Source: Rhabditoides inermis
Taxonomy: Eukaryota > Nematoda > Chromadorea > Rhabditida > Rhabditidae
Direction: 5' to 3'
Assembly (NCBI GenBank): GCA_963966185.1
Contig: CAWZYM010000359.1
Coordinates: 32,501 to 96,500, forward strand
Length of the DNA stretch: 64,000 nt
Shown here: piece after piece, positions 11,649 to 23,153 of the stretch
Layout of the letters: every line of letters begins with the position of its first letter
Position numbering within the stretch: position 1 is the first letter of the stretch
Translations under genes and position numbers: made by a program
Notes under the pieces: model-generated
Databases searched by the model: none
What the model saw: the letters and a program-made list of their open reading frames with translations, nothing else
What the model was told of the DNA's origin: nothing

Positions 11649-11966
11649 ATGGACGCACTGGTGGCGGAGAATGAGGAGCTATTCCAGGAGGTGGAGCAGA
11701 AGAGCCAGGTGCGTGCGAAGGCGAGCGAGTTTTCGCTTCACACTAATTTGTGGTACCACACATGGTGTAAGAATGCGATTTGTTTTGTGAACGTTAGGTT
11801 TCAAGGGTTGCTTATTTTTGTGGGTTTGATGGAGTGTGATTGTGTGATGGACGTTGGTCGAATTCACAGGCTGTCTTTGCAGATGAGTTCGGACGATCGC
11901 CCGGAGTGGCGATCTTATCTCGAGTCTGACAACGAGACGACGACAATGATGGCGGAGAATCCGTGA
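11649..11966 (+). CDS. Mini-ORF cassette copy 2 (function unknown)
   Basis: Exon 1 is 11649-11708 (MDALVAENEELFQEVEQKSQ), the intron is 11709-11882 (GTGCGTG...TTTGCAG) and exon 2 is 11883-11966 (MSSDDRPEWRSYLESDNE... to TGA), which gives 47 residues after splicing. The 174-nt intron is a multiple of three and contains no stop, so an unspliced 105-residue ORF is also open. Exon 1 looks like a short acidic coiled coil. The upstream sequence is open for about 12 codons (KEES-rich), so this may be the end of a longer spliced protein. There is no recognised family. The near-perfect conservation reflects recent homogenisation and does not prove function. Confidence 0.45.
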   Translation: MDALVAENEELFQEVEQKSQVRAKASEFSLHTNLWYHTWCKNAICFVNVRFQGLLIFVGLMECDCVMDVGRIHRLSLQMSSDDRPEWRSYLESDNETTTMMAENP

Positions 11967-12099
11967 CTCTCCGGGAAGGCCCTGCCGAGCGAGGTACGAG
12001 GGTATTAGAGGGAGGCCCTGCCGAGCGAGGTACGAGGGTATTTTGGGTACTGTGAGTTACTGATGTGGTTGAATATGTACTATATGAATATGTAATGTA

Positions 12100-14333
12100 A
12101 ACAAGTGTTAAAGAGTGTAAACAAGGTGTTAATGAGTGTTAAACAAGTGTTAAAGAGTGTAAAACAAAAGTCAAACGAGTGTAAAACAGGTGTTATAGAG
12201 TGAAAAAGAGTGGTAAACGAGTGTGTTGAAGAGTGTAAAACAGGTGTTATAGAGTGAAAAAGAGTGGTAAACGAGTGTGTTGAAGAGTGTAAAACAGGTG
12301 TTGATGAGTGGTAAACGAGTGTTTAACAAGTGTTAAACAGGTGGTTAGGGAGTGTGAAACAAGTGTTAAACGAGTGTAAAACAGGTCTTAAGGAGTGATA
12401 AAAGAGTGGTAAACGAGTGTTTAACAAGTGTTAAAAAAGTGGTTAGGAGTGATACACAAGTGTTAAAGAGTGTAAAACGAGTGTAAAACAGGTGTTAAAG
12501 AGTGATAAAAGAGTGGTAAACGAGTGTTTAATAAGTGTGAAACAGGTGGTCAGGAGTGTAAAACAAGTGTTAAACGAGTGTAAACAGGTGTTAAAGAGTG
12601 ATAAAAGAGTGGTAAACGAGTGTTTAACAAGTGTTAAAAAGGTGTTTAGGAGTGATACACAAGTGTTAAAGAGTGTAAAACGAGTGTAAAACAGGTGTTA
12701 AAGAGTGATAAAAGAGTGGTAAACGAGTGTTTAAGAAGTGTGAAACAGGTGGTCAGGAGTGTAAAACAAGTGTTAAACGAGTGTAAAACAGGTTTTAAAG
12801 AGTGATAAACGAGTGGTGAACGAGTGTTAAACAGGTGGTTAGGATTGATACGAAAGTGTTAAAGAGTGTAAAACAAGAGTTAAACGAGTGTAAAACAGGT
12901 GTTTAAGAGTGAAAAAGAGTGGTAAACGAGTGTGTTGAAGAGTGTAAAACAGGTGTTAATGAGTGGTAAACGAGTGTTTAACAAGTGTGAAACAGGTGGT
13001 TAGGAAGTGTAAAACAAGTGTTAAACGAGTGTAAAACAGGTCTTAAGGAGTAATAAAAGAGTGGTAAACGAGTGTTTAACAAGTGTTAGAAAGGTGGTTA
13101 GGAGTGAGTGTTTAACAAGTGTTAAAAAGGTGGTTAGCAGTGATACACAAGTGTTAAAGAGTGTAAAACGAGTGTAAAACAGGTGTTAAAGAGTGATAAA
13201 AGAGTGGTAAACGAGTGTTTAATAAGTGTGAAACAGGTGGTCAGGAGTGTAAAACAAGTGTTAAACGAGTGTAAAACAAGTGTTAAAGAGTGATAAAAGA
13301 GTGGTAAACGAGTGTTTAACAAGTGTTAAACAGGTGGATAGGGAGTGTAAAACAAGAGTTGAACGAGTGTAAAACAGGTGTTAAAGAGTGAAAAAGAGTG
13401 GTAAACGAGTGTGTTGAAGAGTGTAAAACAGGTGTTAATGAGCGGTAAACGAGTGTTTAACAAGTGTTAAACAGGTGGTTAGGGAGTGTGAAACAAGTGT
13501 TAAACGAGTGTAAAACAAGTGATAAACGAGTGTAAAACAGGTGTTAAAGAGTGGTAAACGAGTGGTAAACGAGTGTTTAACAAGTGTTAAACATGTGGTT
13601 AGGAGTGATACACAAGTGTTAAAGAGTGTAAAACGAGTGTAAAACAGGTGTTAAAGAGTGATAAAAGAGTGGTAAACGAGTGTTTAATAAGTGTTAAACA
13701 GGTGGTTAGGATTGATACGAAAGTGTTGAAGAGTGTAAAACAAGAGTTAAACGAGTGTAAAACAGGTGTTAAAGAGTGAAAAAGAGTGGTAAACGAGTGT
13801 GTTGAAGAGTGTAAAACTGGTGTTAATGAGTGGTAAACGAGTGTTTAACAAGTGTTAAACAGGTGGTTAGGGAGTGTAAAACAGGTGTTAAAAGAGTGTA
13901 AAAGAGGTGTTAAGGAGTGATAAAAGAGTGGTAAACGAGTGTTTAACGAGTGTTTATTCAGTGTTTATTCAGTGTTTAACGAGTGTTAAACGAGTGGTTA
14001 AGAGTGTAAAACAAGTGTAAAGAGTGTTAAACAAGTCAAGTGTTAAAGAGTGTCAAACGATTGTTAAACAAAATGATTAGGAGTGATTAACAAGTGTTAA
14101 AGAGTGTAAAATAAGTGTTTAACGAGTGTAGAACAGGTGTTAAAGAGTGATACAAGAGTGTTAAACGAGTGTTTAACAACTGTTAAACAAGTGGTTGAGC
14201 GTGTACTACAAGTGTTAAAGAGTGGAGTGTTGAACAAGTGTTGAAGAGTGTAAAACAAGTGTTAAATAAGTGAAAGTCGAAGTGTTAAAATGTTAAAGTG
14301 TAAAGTGTTGAAATATTGTAAAAGATTAGGAAA
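12100..14333 (+). repeat. Minisatellite array, higher-order unit 2
   Basis: Almost identical to the array at 9440-11625, with long runs of exact identity by eye. The distance between the cassette starts on either side of it is 2708 bp. Confidence 0.93.
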
Positions 14334-14356
14334 AGGAGGAGTCGACTCAGCTAAAG

Positions 14357-14674
14357 ATGGACGCACTGGTGGCGGAGAATGAGGAGCTATTCCAGGAGGT
14401 GGAGCAGAAGAGCCAGGTGCGTGCGAAGGCGAGCGAGTTTTCGCTTCACACTAATTTGTGGTACCACACATGGTGTAAGAATGCGATTTGTTTTGTGAAC
14501 GTTAGGTTTCAAGGGTTGCTTATTTTTGTGGGTTTGATGGAGTGTGATTGTGTGATGGACGTTGGTCGAATTCACAGGCTGTCTTTGCAGATGAGTTCGG
14601 ACGATCGCCCGGAGTGGCGATCTTATCTCGAGTCTGACAACGAGACGACGACAATGATGGCGGAGAATCCGTGA
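14357..14674 (+). CDS. Mini-ORF cassette copy 3 (function unknown)
   Basis: Identical in predicted protein to copy 2. Exons are 14357-14416 and 14591-14674, separated by an intron whose length is a multiple of three. The donor-segment duplication that follows copies 1, 2 and 5 is single here, which helps order the duplications. Confidence 0.45.
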   Translation: MDALVAENEELFQEVEQKSQVRAKASEFSLHTNLWYHTWCKNAICFVNVRFQGLLIFVGLMECDCVMDVGRIHRLSLQMSSDDRPEWRSYLESDNETTTMMAENP

Positions 14675-14769
14675 CTCTCCGGGAAGGCCCTGCCGAGCGA
14701 GGTACGAGGGTATTTTGGGTACTGTGAGTTACTGATGTGGTTGAATATGTACTATATGAATATGTAATG

Positions 14770-16985
14770 TAAACAAGTGTTAAAGAGTGTAAACAAGGTG
14801 TTAATGAGTGTTAAACAAGTGTTAAAGAGTGTAAAACAAAAGTCAAACGAGTGTAAAACAGGTGTTATAGAGTGAAAAAGAGTGGTAAACGAGTGTGTTG
14901 AAGAGTGTAAAACAGGTGTTATAGAGTGAAAAAGAGTGGTAAACGAGTGTGTTGAAGAGTGTAAAACAGGTGTTGATGAGTGGTAAACGAGTGTTTAACA
15001 AGTGTTAAACAGGTGGTTAGGGAGTGTGAAACAAGTGTTAAACGAGTGTAAAACAGGTCTTAAGGAGTGATAAAAGAGTGGTAAACGAGTGTTTAACAAG
15101 TGTTAAAAAAGTGGTTAGGAGTGATACACAAGTGTTAAAGAGTGTAAAACGAGTGTAAAACAGGTGTTAAAGAGTGATAAAAGAGTGGTAAACGAGTGTT
15201 TAATAAGTGTGAAACAGGTGGTCAGGAGTGTAAAACAAGTGTTAAACGAGTGTAAACAGGTGTTAAAGAGTGATAAAAGAGTGGTAAACGAGTGTTTAAC
15301 AAGTGTTAAAAAGGTGTTTAGGAGTGATACACAAGTGTTAAAGAGTGTAAAACGAGTGTAAAACAGGTGTTAAAGAGTGATAAAAGAGTGGTAAACGAGT
15401 GTTTAAGAAGTGTGAAACAGGTGGTCAGGAGTGTAAAACAAGTGTTAAACGAGTGTAAAACAGGTTTTAAAGAGTGATAAACGAGTGGTGAACGAGTGTT
15501 AAACAGGTGGTTAGGATTGATACGAAAGTGTTAAAGAGTGTAAAACAAGAGTTAAACGAGTGTAAAACAGGTGTTTAAGAGTGAAAAAGAGTGGTAAACG
15601 AGTGTGTTGAAGAGTGTAAAACAGGTGTTAATGAGTGGTAAACGAGTGTTTAACAAGTGTGAAACAGGTGGTTAGGAAGTGTAAAACAAGTGTTAAACGA
15701 GTGTAAAACAGGTCTTAAGGAGTAATAAAAGAGTGGTAAACGAGTGTTTAACAAGTGTTAGAAAGGTGGTTAGGAGTGAGTGTTTAACAAGTGTTAAAAA
15801 GGTGGTTAGCAGTGATACACAAGTGTTAAAGAGTGTAAAACGAGTGTAAAACAGGTGTTAAAGAGTGATAAAAGAGTGGTAAACGAGTGTTTAATAAGTG
15901 TGAAACAGGTGGTCAGGAGTGTAAAACAAGTGTTAAACGAGTGTAAAACAAGTGTTAAAGAGTGATAAAAGAGTGGTAAACGAGTGTTTAACAAGTGTTA
16001 AACAGGTGGATAGGGAGTGTAAAACAAGAGTTGAACGAGTGTAAAACAGGTGTTAAAGAGTGAAAAAGAGTGGTAAACGAGTGTGTTGAAGAGTGTAAAA
16101 CAGGTGTTAATGAGCGGTAAACGAGTGTTTAACAAGTGTTAAACAGGTGGTTAGGGAGTGTGAAACAAGTGTTAAACGAGTGTAAAACAAGTGATAAACG
16201 AGTGTAAAACAGGTGTTAAAGAGTGGTAAACGAGTGGTAAACGAGTGTTTAACAAGTGTTAAACATGTGGTTAGGAGTGATACACAAGTGTTAAAGAGTG
16301 TAAAACGAGTGTAAAACAGGTGTTAAAGAGTGATAAAAGAGTGGTAAACGAGTGTTTAATAAGTGTTAAACAGGTGGTTAGGATTGATACGAAAGTGTTG
16401 AAGAGTGTAAAACAAGAGTTAAACGAGTGTAAAACAGGTGTTAAAGAGTGAAAAAGAGTGGTAAACGAGTGTGTTGAAGAGTGTAAAACTGGTGTTAATG
16501 AGTGGTAAACGAGTGTTTAACAAGTGTTAAACAGGTGGTTAGGGAGTGTAAAACAGGTGTTAAAAGAGTGTAAAAGAGGTGTTAAGGAGTGATAAAAGAG
16601 TGGTAAACGAGTGTTTAACGAGTGTTTATTCAGTGTTTATTCAGTGTTTAACGAGTGTTAAACGAGTGGTTAAGAGTGTAAAACAAGTGTAAAGAGTGTT
16701 AAACAAGTCAAGTGTTAAAGAGTGTCAAACGATTGTTAAACAAAATGATTAGGAGTGATTAACAAGTGTTAAAGAGTGTAAAATAAGTGTTTAACGAGTG
16801 TAGAACAGGTGTTAAAGAGTGATACAAGAGTGTTAAACGAGTGTTTAACAACTGTTAAACAAGTGGTTGAGCGTGTACTACAAGTGTTAAAGAGTGGAGT
16901 GTTGAACAAGTGTTGAAGAGTGTAAAACAAGTGTTAAATAAGTGAAAGTCGAAGTGTTAAAATGTTAAAGTGTAAAGTGTTGAAA
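14770..16985 (+). repeat. Minisatellite array, higher-order unit 3
   Basis: Third near-identical ~2.2 kb array. The spacing of the flanking cassettes is 2670 bp. Words, order and landmark variants match unit 2. Confidence 0.93.
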
Positions 16986-16987
16986 TA

Positions 16988-17344
16988 TTGAAAAAGGAGG
17001 AAAAGGAGGAGTCGACTCAGCTAAAGATGGACGCACTGGTGGCGGAGAATGAGAAGCTATTCCAGGAGGTGGAGCAGAAGAGCCAGGTGCGTGCGAAGGC
17101 GAGCGAGTTTTCGCTTCACACTAATTTGTGGTACCACACATGGTGTAAGAATGCGATTTGTTTTGTGAACGTTAGGTTTCAAGGGTTGCTTATTTTTGTG
17201 GGTTTGATGGAGTGTGATTGTGTGATGGACGTTGGTCGAATTCACAGGCTGTCTTTGCAGATGAGTTCGGACGATCGCCCGGAGTGGCGATCTTATCTCG
17301 AGTCTGACAACGAGACGACGACAATGATGGCGGAGAATCCGTGA
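16988..17344 (+). CDS. Mini-ORF cassette copy 4, longest version
   Basis: Same cassette with one change in the core (ENEKLF for ENEELF). A difference just upstream removes the acceptor-like 'GTAAAAG' and opens the frame further, so the ORF begins with MKKEEKEESTQLK before MDALVAENE at 17027. Exons are 17027-17086 and 17261-17344. In copies 1-3 and 5 the same lysine/glutamate-rich stretch is present but not preceded by a Met. Confidence 0.45.
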   Translation: MKKEEKEESTQLKMDALVAENEKLFQEVEQKSQVRAKASEFSLHTNLWYHTWCKNAICFVNVRFQGLLIFVGLMECDCVMDVGRIHRLSLQMSSDDRPEWRSYLESDNETTTMMAENP

Positions 17345-17439
17345 CTCTCCGGGAAGGCCCTGCCGAGCGAGGTACGAGGGTATTTTGGGTACTGTGAGTT
17401 ACTGATGTGGTTGAATATGTACTATATAAATATGTAATG

Positions 17440-17645
17440 TAAACAAGTGTTAAAGAGTGTAAACAAGGTGTTAATGAGTGTTAAACAAGTGTTAAAGAGT
17501 GTAAAACAAAAGTCAAACGAGTGTAAAACAGGTGTTATAGAGTGAAAAAGAGTGGTAAACGAGTGTGTTGAAGAGTGTAAAACAGGTGTTATAGAGTGAA
17601 AAAGAGTGGTAAACGAGTGTGTTGAAGAGTGTAAAACAGGTGTTG
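17440..17645 (+). repeat. Minisatellite array, unit 4 (left part)
   Basis: Start of the fourth higher-order array, cut after 'CAGGTGTTGAT' by the 1.05-kb insertion that follows. The array resumes at 18687. Confidence 0.9.
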
Positions 17646-17927
17646 ATTTTCTTTGAAAAGTACTTGCGTAAACTGATGAACTTTGTCTTTTCCCAATGCA
17701 GCAAAAGCACATGCATAAAGCGTTCACAAATACTAACACAAACCTGCACCTCTCTCTCCTCTCTTTCTCTCTTATCTCTCCTATTTGTGTTCACTAGTTA
17801 GTATCAACAGAACATTCCCGAATGCGCAGGTTTGTGTTAGTATTTGTGAACGCTTTATGCATGTGCTTTTGCTGCATTGGGAAAAGACAAAGTTCATCAG
17901 TTTACGCAAGTACTTTTCAAAGAAAAT
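17646..17927. mobile_element. Foldback element (GCAGGTTTGT family) inside the minisatellite
   Basis: Long inverted repeat with arms at 17646-17748 and 17826-17927, nearly perfect, separated by a CT-rich centre. The arms contain 'GCAGGTTTGTGTTAGTATTT' and 'TTATGCATGTGCTTTTGCTG', the core shared with 265-371, 46306-47022 and 50639-50940. It is non-coding, so it would need enzymes supplied elsewhere to move. Confidence 0.85.
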
Positions 17928-18686
17928 ATATGTCCTTTTCTTAAATTTCATAGAAATTTTGAATTTGTGCTGAATTATGACTATTCATCTGGATTATATA
18001 AAAAAAAAAACTACTCTCTTTCACTGTTCCTTCTCTCTTTTTCACTGTTCTCTCTCTCACTCTCACTTTCTGCCCTTCTCTCTCTGTCTCTTTAAATCTT
18101 TCGGCTCTTCTATCAACGTTTACAAATACTAACACAAACTCTCGGCCGTTCTCTCTCTTCTTACTCTCATGTACCACAGATCACACGTTACGTTTCGGAT
18201 CGCCGTTACGTTTCACAAAACGTTTTTCCCCACATATTTTCTTACTACCGTTCGGAGTCGCGCCTACTGCGCTCTTTTTCCTGGTTATAGTTGGCGGACC
18301 CAAAACAACGCAAACCCGGCGCGAATTAGACGCTGGCGGCGGCGGGGCGAACTACACTCAAAGTGCTAGTTGGAGAACACGCGCAGAAAACGCGAGAGAG
18401 TACGCTTTCGGCAGAGAGTCAGAGTTACCGGACACGACGCACACCCACCCACCCACACGCTGGCCTTTCGCCTCATGGGTACGCGGGATCGCACATAACT
18501 TCGTTCAGAGAAGAGATACAAAGATGCCAACGACAAGTGTTCTGGCATACGGAACGGTGCGAATCTAACTAACATGATTTGGATGAGTCCACATTGTTGT
18601 TAACATGACCTTTGGATATCGCTTCTTGAAAATTCTAGCGCGAGCCTTATCCTAAGCCAAAAGAGAGGGCGCTGCGCGCCCTCTCT
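17928..18686. mobile_element. Remainder of 1.05-kb insertion in minisatellite
   Basis: Unique sequence between the foldback element and the resumption of the minisatellite. It has CT-rich tracts (18010-18160) and ends in a palindrome, GAGAGGGCGCTGCGCGCCCTCTC. The other units show the uninterrupted sequence 'GTGTTGATGAGTGG', which proves insertion into an existing array. There is no coding domain. Confidence 0.6.
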
Positions 18687-20740
18687 AATGAGTGGTAAAC
18701 GAGTGTTTAAAAGTGTTAAACAGGTGGTTAGGGAGTGTGAAACAAGTGTTAAACGAGTGTAAAACAGGTCTTAAGGAGTGATAAAAGAGTGGTAAACGAG
18801 TGTTTAACAAGTGTTAAAAAAGTGGTTAGGAGTGATACACAAGTGTTAAAGAGTGTAAAACGAGTGTAAAACAGGTGTTAAAGAGTGATAAAAGAGTGGT
18901 AAACGAGTGTTTAATAAGTGTGAAACAGGTGGTCAGGAGTGTAAAACAAGTGTTAAACGAGTGTAAACAGGTGTTAAAGAGTGATAAAAGAGTGGTAAAC
19001 GAGTGTTTAACAAGTGTTAAAAAGGTGGTTAGGAGTGATACACAAGTGTTAAAGACTGTAAAACGAGTGTAAAACAGGTGTTAAAGAGTGATAAAAGAGT
19101 GGTAAACGAGTGTTTAAGAAGTGTGAAACAGGTGGTCAGGAGTGTAAAACAAGTGTTAAACGAGTGTAAAACAGGTTTTAAAGAGTGATAAACGAGTGGT
19201 GAACGAGTGTTAAACAGGTGGTTAGGATTGATACGAAAGTGTTAAAGAGTGTAAAACAAGAGTTAAACGAGTGTAAAACAGGTGTTTAAGAGTGAAAAAG
19301 AGTGGTAAACGAGTGTGTTGAAGAGTGTAAAACAGGTGTTAATGAGTGGTAAACGAGTGTTTAACAAGTGTGAAACAGGTGGTTAGGAAGTGTGAAACAA
19401 GTGTTAAACGAGTGTAAAACAAGTGATAAACGAGTGTAAAACAGGTCTTCAGGAGTGATAAAAGAGTGGTAAACGAGTGTTTAACAAGTTTTAGAAAGGT
19501 GGTTAGGAGTGAGTGTTTAACAAGTGTTAAAAAGGTGGTTAGGAGTGATACACAAGTGTTAAAGAGTGTAAAACGAGTGTAAAACAGGTGTTAAAGAGTG
19601 ATAAAAGAGTGGTAAACGAGTGTTTAATAAGTGTGAAACAGGTGGTCAGGAGTGTAAAACAAGTGTTAAACGAGTGTAAAACAAGTGTTAAAGAGTGAAA
19701 AAGAGTGGTAAACGAGTGTGTTGAAGAGTGTAAAACAGGTGTTAATGAGCGGTAAAACGAGTGTTTAACAAGTGTTAAACAGGTGGTTAGGGAGTGTGAA
19801 ACAAGTGTTAAACGAGTGTAAAACAAGTGATAAACTAGTGTAAAACAGGTGTTAAAGAGTGGTAAACGAGTGGTAAACGAGTGTTTAACAAGTGTTAAAC
19901 ATGTGGTTAGGAGTGATACACAAGTGTTAAAGAGTGTAAAACGAGTGTAAAACAGGTCTTAAGGAGTGATAAAAGAGTGGTAAACGAGTGTTTAACAAGT
20001 GTTAAACAGGTGGTTAGGGAGTGTAAAACAAGTGTTTAACGAGTGTAAAACAGGTGTTAAAGAGTGATAAAAGAGTGGTAAACGAGTGTTTAACAAGTGT
20101 TAAACAGGTGGTTAGGCATGATACGAAAGTGTTGAAGAGTGTAAAACAAGAGTTAAACGAGTGTAAAACAGGTGTTAAAGAGTGAAAAAGAGTGGTAAAC
20201 GAGTGTGTTGAAGAGTGTAAAACTGGTGTTAATGAGTGGTAAACGAGTGTTTAACAAGTGTTAAACAGGTGGTTAGGGAGTGTAAAACAGGTGTTAAAAG
20301 AGTGTAAAAGAGGTGTTAAGGAGTGATAAAAGAGTGGTAAACGAGTGTTTAACGAGTGTTTATTCAGTGTTTATTCAGTGTTTAACGAGTGTTAAACGAG
20401 TGGTTAAGAGTGTAAAACAAGTGTAAAGAGTGTTAAACAAGTCAAGTGTTAAAGAGTGTCAAACGATTGTTAAACAAAATGATGAGGAGTGATTAACAAG
20501 TGTTAAAGAGTGTAAAATAAGTGTTTAACGAGTGTAGAACAGGTGTTAAAGAGTGATACAAGAGTGTTAAACGAGTGTTTAACAACTGTTAAACAAGTGG
20601 TTGAGCGTGTACTACAAGTGTTAAAGAGTGGAGTGTTGAACAAGTGTTGAAGAGTGTAAAACAAGTGTTAAATAAGTGAAAGTCGAAGTGTTAAAATGTT
20701 AAAGTGTAAAGTGTTGAAATATTGTAAAAGATTAGGAAAA
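18687..20740 (+). repeat. Minisatellite array, unit 4 (right part)
   Basis: The array continues after the insertion with the same landmark variants as units 1-3, but with more differences. The cassette spacing of 3736 bp becomes about 2690 bp after removing the insertion. Confidence 0.92.
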
Positions 20741-20762
20741 GGAGAAGTCGACTCAGCTAAAG

Positions 20763-21080
20763 ATGGACGCACTGGTGGCGGAGAATGAGGAGCTATTCCA
20801 GGAGGTGGAGCAGAAGAGCCAGGTGCGTGCGAAGGCGAGCGAGTTTTCGCTTCACACTAATTTGTGGTACCACACATGGTGTAAGAATGCGATTTGTTTT
20901 GTGAACGTTAGGTTTCAAGGGTTGCTTATTTTTGTGGGTTTGATGGAGTGTGATTGTGTGATGGACGTTGGTCGAATTCACAGGCTGTCTTTGCAGATGA
21001 GTTCGGACGATCGCCCGGAGTGGCGATCTTATCTCGAGTCTGACAACGAGACGACGACAATGATGGCGGAGAATCCGTGA
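20763..21080 (+). CDS. Mini-ORF cassette copy 5 (function unknown)
   Basis: Same predicted protein as copies 2 and 3. Exons are 20763-20822 and 20997-21080. The doubled donor segment follows at 21091-21155. Confidence 0.45.
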   Translation: MDALVAENEELFQEVEQKSQVRAKASEFSLHTNLWYHTWCKNAICFVNVRFQGLLIFVGLMECDCVMDVGRIHRLSLQMSSDDRPEWRSYLESDNETTTMMAENP

Positions 21081-21204
21081 CTCTCCGGGAAGGCCCTGCC
21101 GAGCGAGGTACGAGGGTATTAGAGGGAGGCCCTGCCGAGCGAGGTACGAGGGTATTTTGGGTACTGTGAGTTACTGATGTGGTTGAATATGTACTATATG
21201 AATA

Positions 21205-21862
21205 TGTAATGTAAACAAGTGTTAAAGAGTGTAAACAAGGTGTTAATGAGTGTTAAACAAGTGTTAAAGAGTGTAAAACAAAAGTTAAACGAGTGTAAAA
21301 CAGGTGTTATAGAGTGAAAAGGAGTGGTAAACGAGTGTGTTGAAGAGTGTAAAACATGTGTTGATGAGTGGTAAACGAGTGTTTAACAAGTGTTAAACGG
21401 GTGGTTAGGGAGTGTGAAACAAGTGTTAAACGAGTGTAAAACAGGTCTTAAGGAGTGATAAAAGAGTGGTAAACGAGTGTTTAACAAGTGTTAAACAGGT
21501 GGTTAGGGAGTGTAAAACAAGTGTTTAACGAGTGTAAAACAGGTGTTAAAGAGTGATAAAAGAGTGGTAAACGAGTGTTTAACAAGTGTTAAACAAATGG
21601 TTAGGATTGATACAAAAGTGTTAAAGAGTGTGAAACAAGAGTTAAACGAGTGTAAAACAGGTGTTATAGAGTGAAAAAGAGTGGTAAACGAGTGTGTTGA
21701 AGAGTGTAAAACAGGTGTAAAGAGTGATAAAAGAGTGGCAAACGAGTGTTTAACAAGTGTTAAACAAATGGTTAGGATTGATACAAAAGTGTTAAAGAGT
21801 GTGAAACAAGAGTTAAACGAGTGTAAAACAGGTGTTAAAGAGTGAAAAAGAGTGGTGAAAAA
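21205..21862 (+). repeat. Minisatellite array, truncated final unit
   Basis: Last, shortened array. It ends around 21862, where unrelated sequence carrying a LINE ORF1 fragment begins. Confidence 0.9.
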
Positions 21863-21929
21863 GAATGGAGAAAAGGGAGTTTGTTTACAATACTGCGGCT
21901 ATTAAAAAAAGTGAGATAGACAGTGGTGG

Positions 21930-22883
21930 TAATGTGCGACGCGCGCTCAGTTTCCCAGGGTTCCAGGAGTCTGCTGCCTCGCCTCACCCTCGGTGGTTTC
22001 CTCCGGAGAGGGCATCACCTCGTCAGCTTTCTCAACAGGCTGCTCTTGCTGCAGAGGCGGCTTTGCCCACGAGAACTTCCTGAGACCAGTGGGTGTGGCG
22101 AGAGGTTCGGCATTCGCACCGCTCACTGTCGGGTGAGACTGCGCGGGAGTAGAAGTGACCTCCTTTCCCTTTCCCTTCTTCGCAGCAGTATCAGACTTGA
22201 TCTGAGCCCTCACTGCCGACAGTTCGCTGCGCAGAATGATCTGATTGGCATAGACAATGAAATCGCCACCCTCGGTTTCTCGCTTGCGCTTGCAGGCCGT
22301 GTTGAGAGCAGCCAGATCAGCCAGCTGTTCGCAAGAGAGAGATTCGCGAACGCGCACACCCTTGAACATCTGACGGTTCTCGGATTCGGAATTTGCGGAT
22401 GAAAGAGCGCGCGGCATCACTACACGAAAACACGACCTTGGTCAGCCTAGGATTCCCCTTCTCCATCGACCCCATCCGGAACGTGTCCAGCACTCCATAC
22501 TCGTTTCCGATAGCGTGAGAGATCTCTTTCACCCTGTCATTGTCTGCCCGCCAGCGGTCATGCGGATTGGCTGCCCGGCTCTCGCCGAGTCCGATGATCA
22601 CGGCGCACCTAGCACGCTCACTGGCAGCCGAACACTCGCCTGCGGCATCCTGGACAGACTCGGGGCAGAGAGGAGGAGAGGGAGTGCGAGTGGGAGCGGA
22701 CACATTGGCGGACAGAACATTCAAGAGAACAGCGCACGTCTCGAGTACCATTCTGATACTAGGATCAATCGATTGGTCCGAGGACACCACAGCGAGACGC
22801 GCGGTCAAACTAGTAATCAGGCCACCCACGTCGGACATTGGGATGGTGATTGCTGGGGTCGGGGATGGGGAAACCATAGACAT
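21930..22883 (-). pseudogene. LINE ORF1-like (gag-like) protein fragment, frameshifted
   Basis: Two overlapping minus-strand reading frames (22317-22883, then 21947-22420) read as one protein with a frameshift near 22385. The first has a Ser/Pro-rich N-terminus, then VIIGLGES and LTKVVFSCSDAARSFIRKFR. The second continues with QMFKGVRVRESLS, a Lys/Arg/Glu-rich helix and GGDFIVYANQIILRSEL. This order (VI-GL-E, then K-V-F-S-D---, then KGV-VR--LS, then a basic helix) is the usual layout of non-LTR retrotransposon ORF1 proteins in invertebrates. No ORF2 follows; the minisatellite starts instead, so the element is truncated. Confidence 0.6.
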
Positions 22884-22984
22884 GTCCGTAGGATACGTGG
22901 AAAGGACAAGAGAACAGAGTCAGTGCGTGAGCGTTTATTGGAAGGCTGCACAGGCGACATACATGGAGGGATAGTACAAGATAC

Positions 22985-23153
22985 ATCAATTGATACATCA
23001 ATTGAAAAAGACTGACTCCACTCATGTCTTGTTCGCAGTGTGAAACGTAGTTTGCGTGTGTTGTGTTAGAGAACGGAAAAGACAACGAGATGAGAGGGGC
23101 GGAGTAGGACCAGTCTGTAGAGGCAGTAGGGAATGAGAGGTTCCAAGAGACTA
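22985..23153 (+). repeat. Segment homologous to a TatD intron
   Basis: This stretch ('CACTCATGTCTTGTTCGCAG', 'GAACGGAAAAGACAACGAGA', 'GAGAGGTTCCAAGAGACTAC') matches the minus-strand sequence at about 55455-55620, the intron upstream of the WKDK exon in TatD copy C. It shows that the TatD duplication here includes intron sequence, which is now separated from its exon by inserted repeats. Confidence 0.75.

Noticed and set aside
4897..20000. Repeated ORFs of the 'MLKSDKRVVNECL' / 'MLNTRLPLFYHSL' type
   Set aside because: They are both strands of the GTGTTAAA minisatellite read as protein; there are no splice or start context and no domain.
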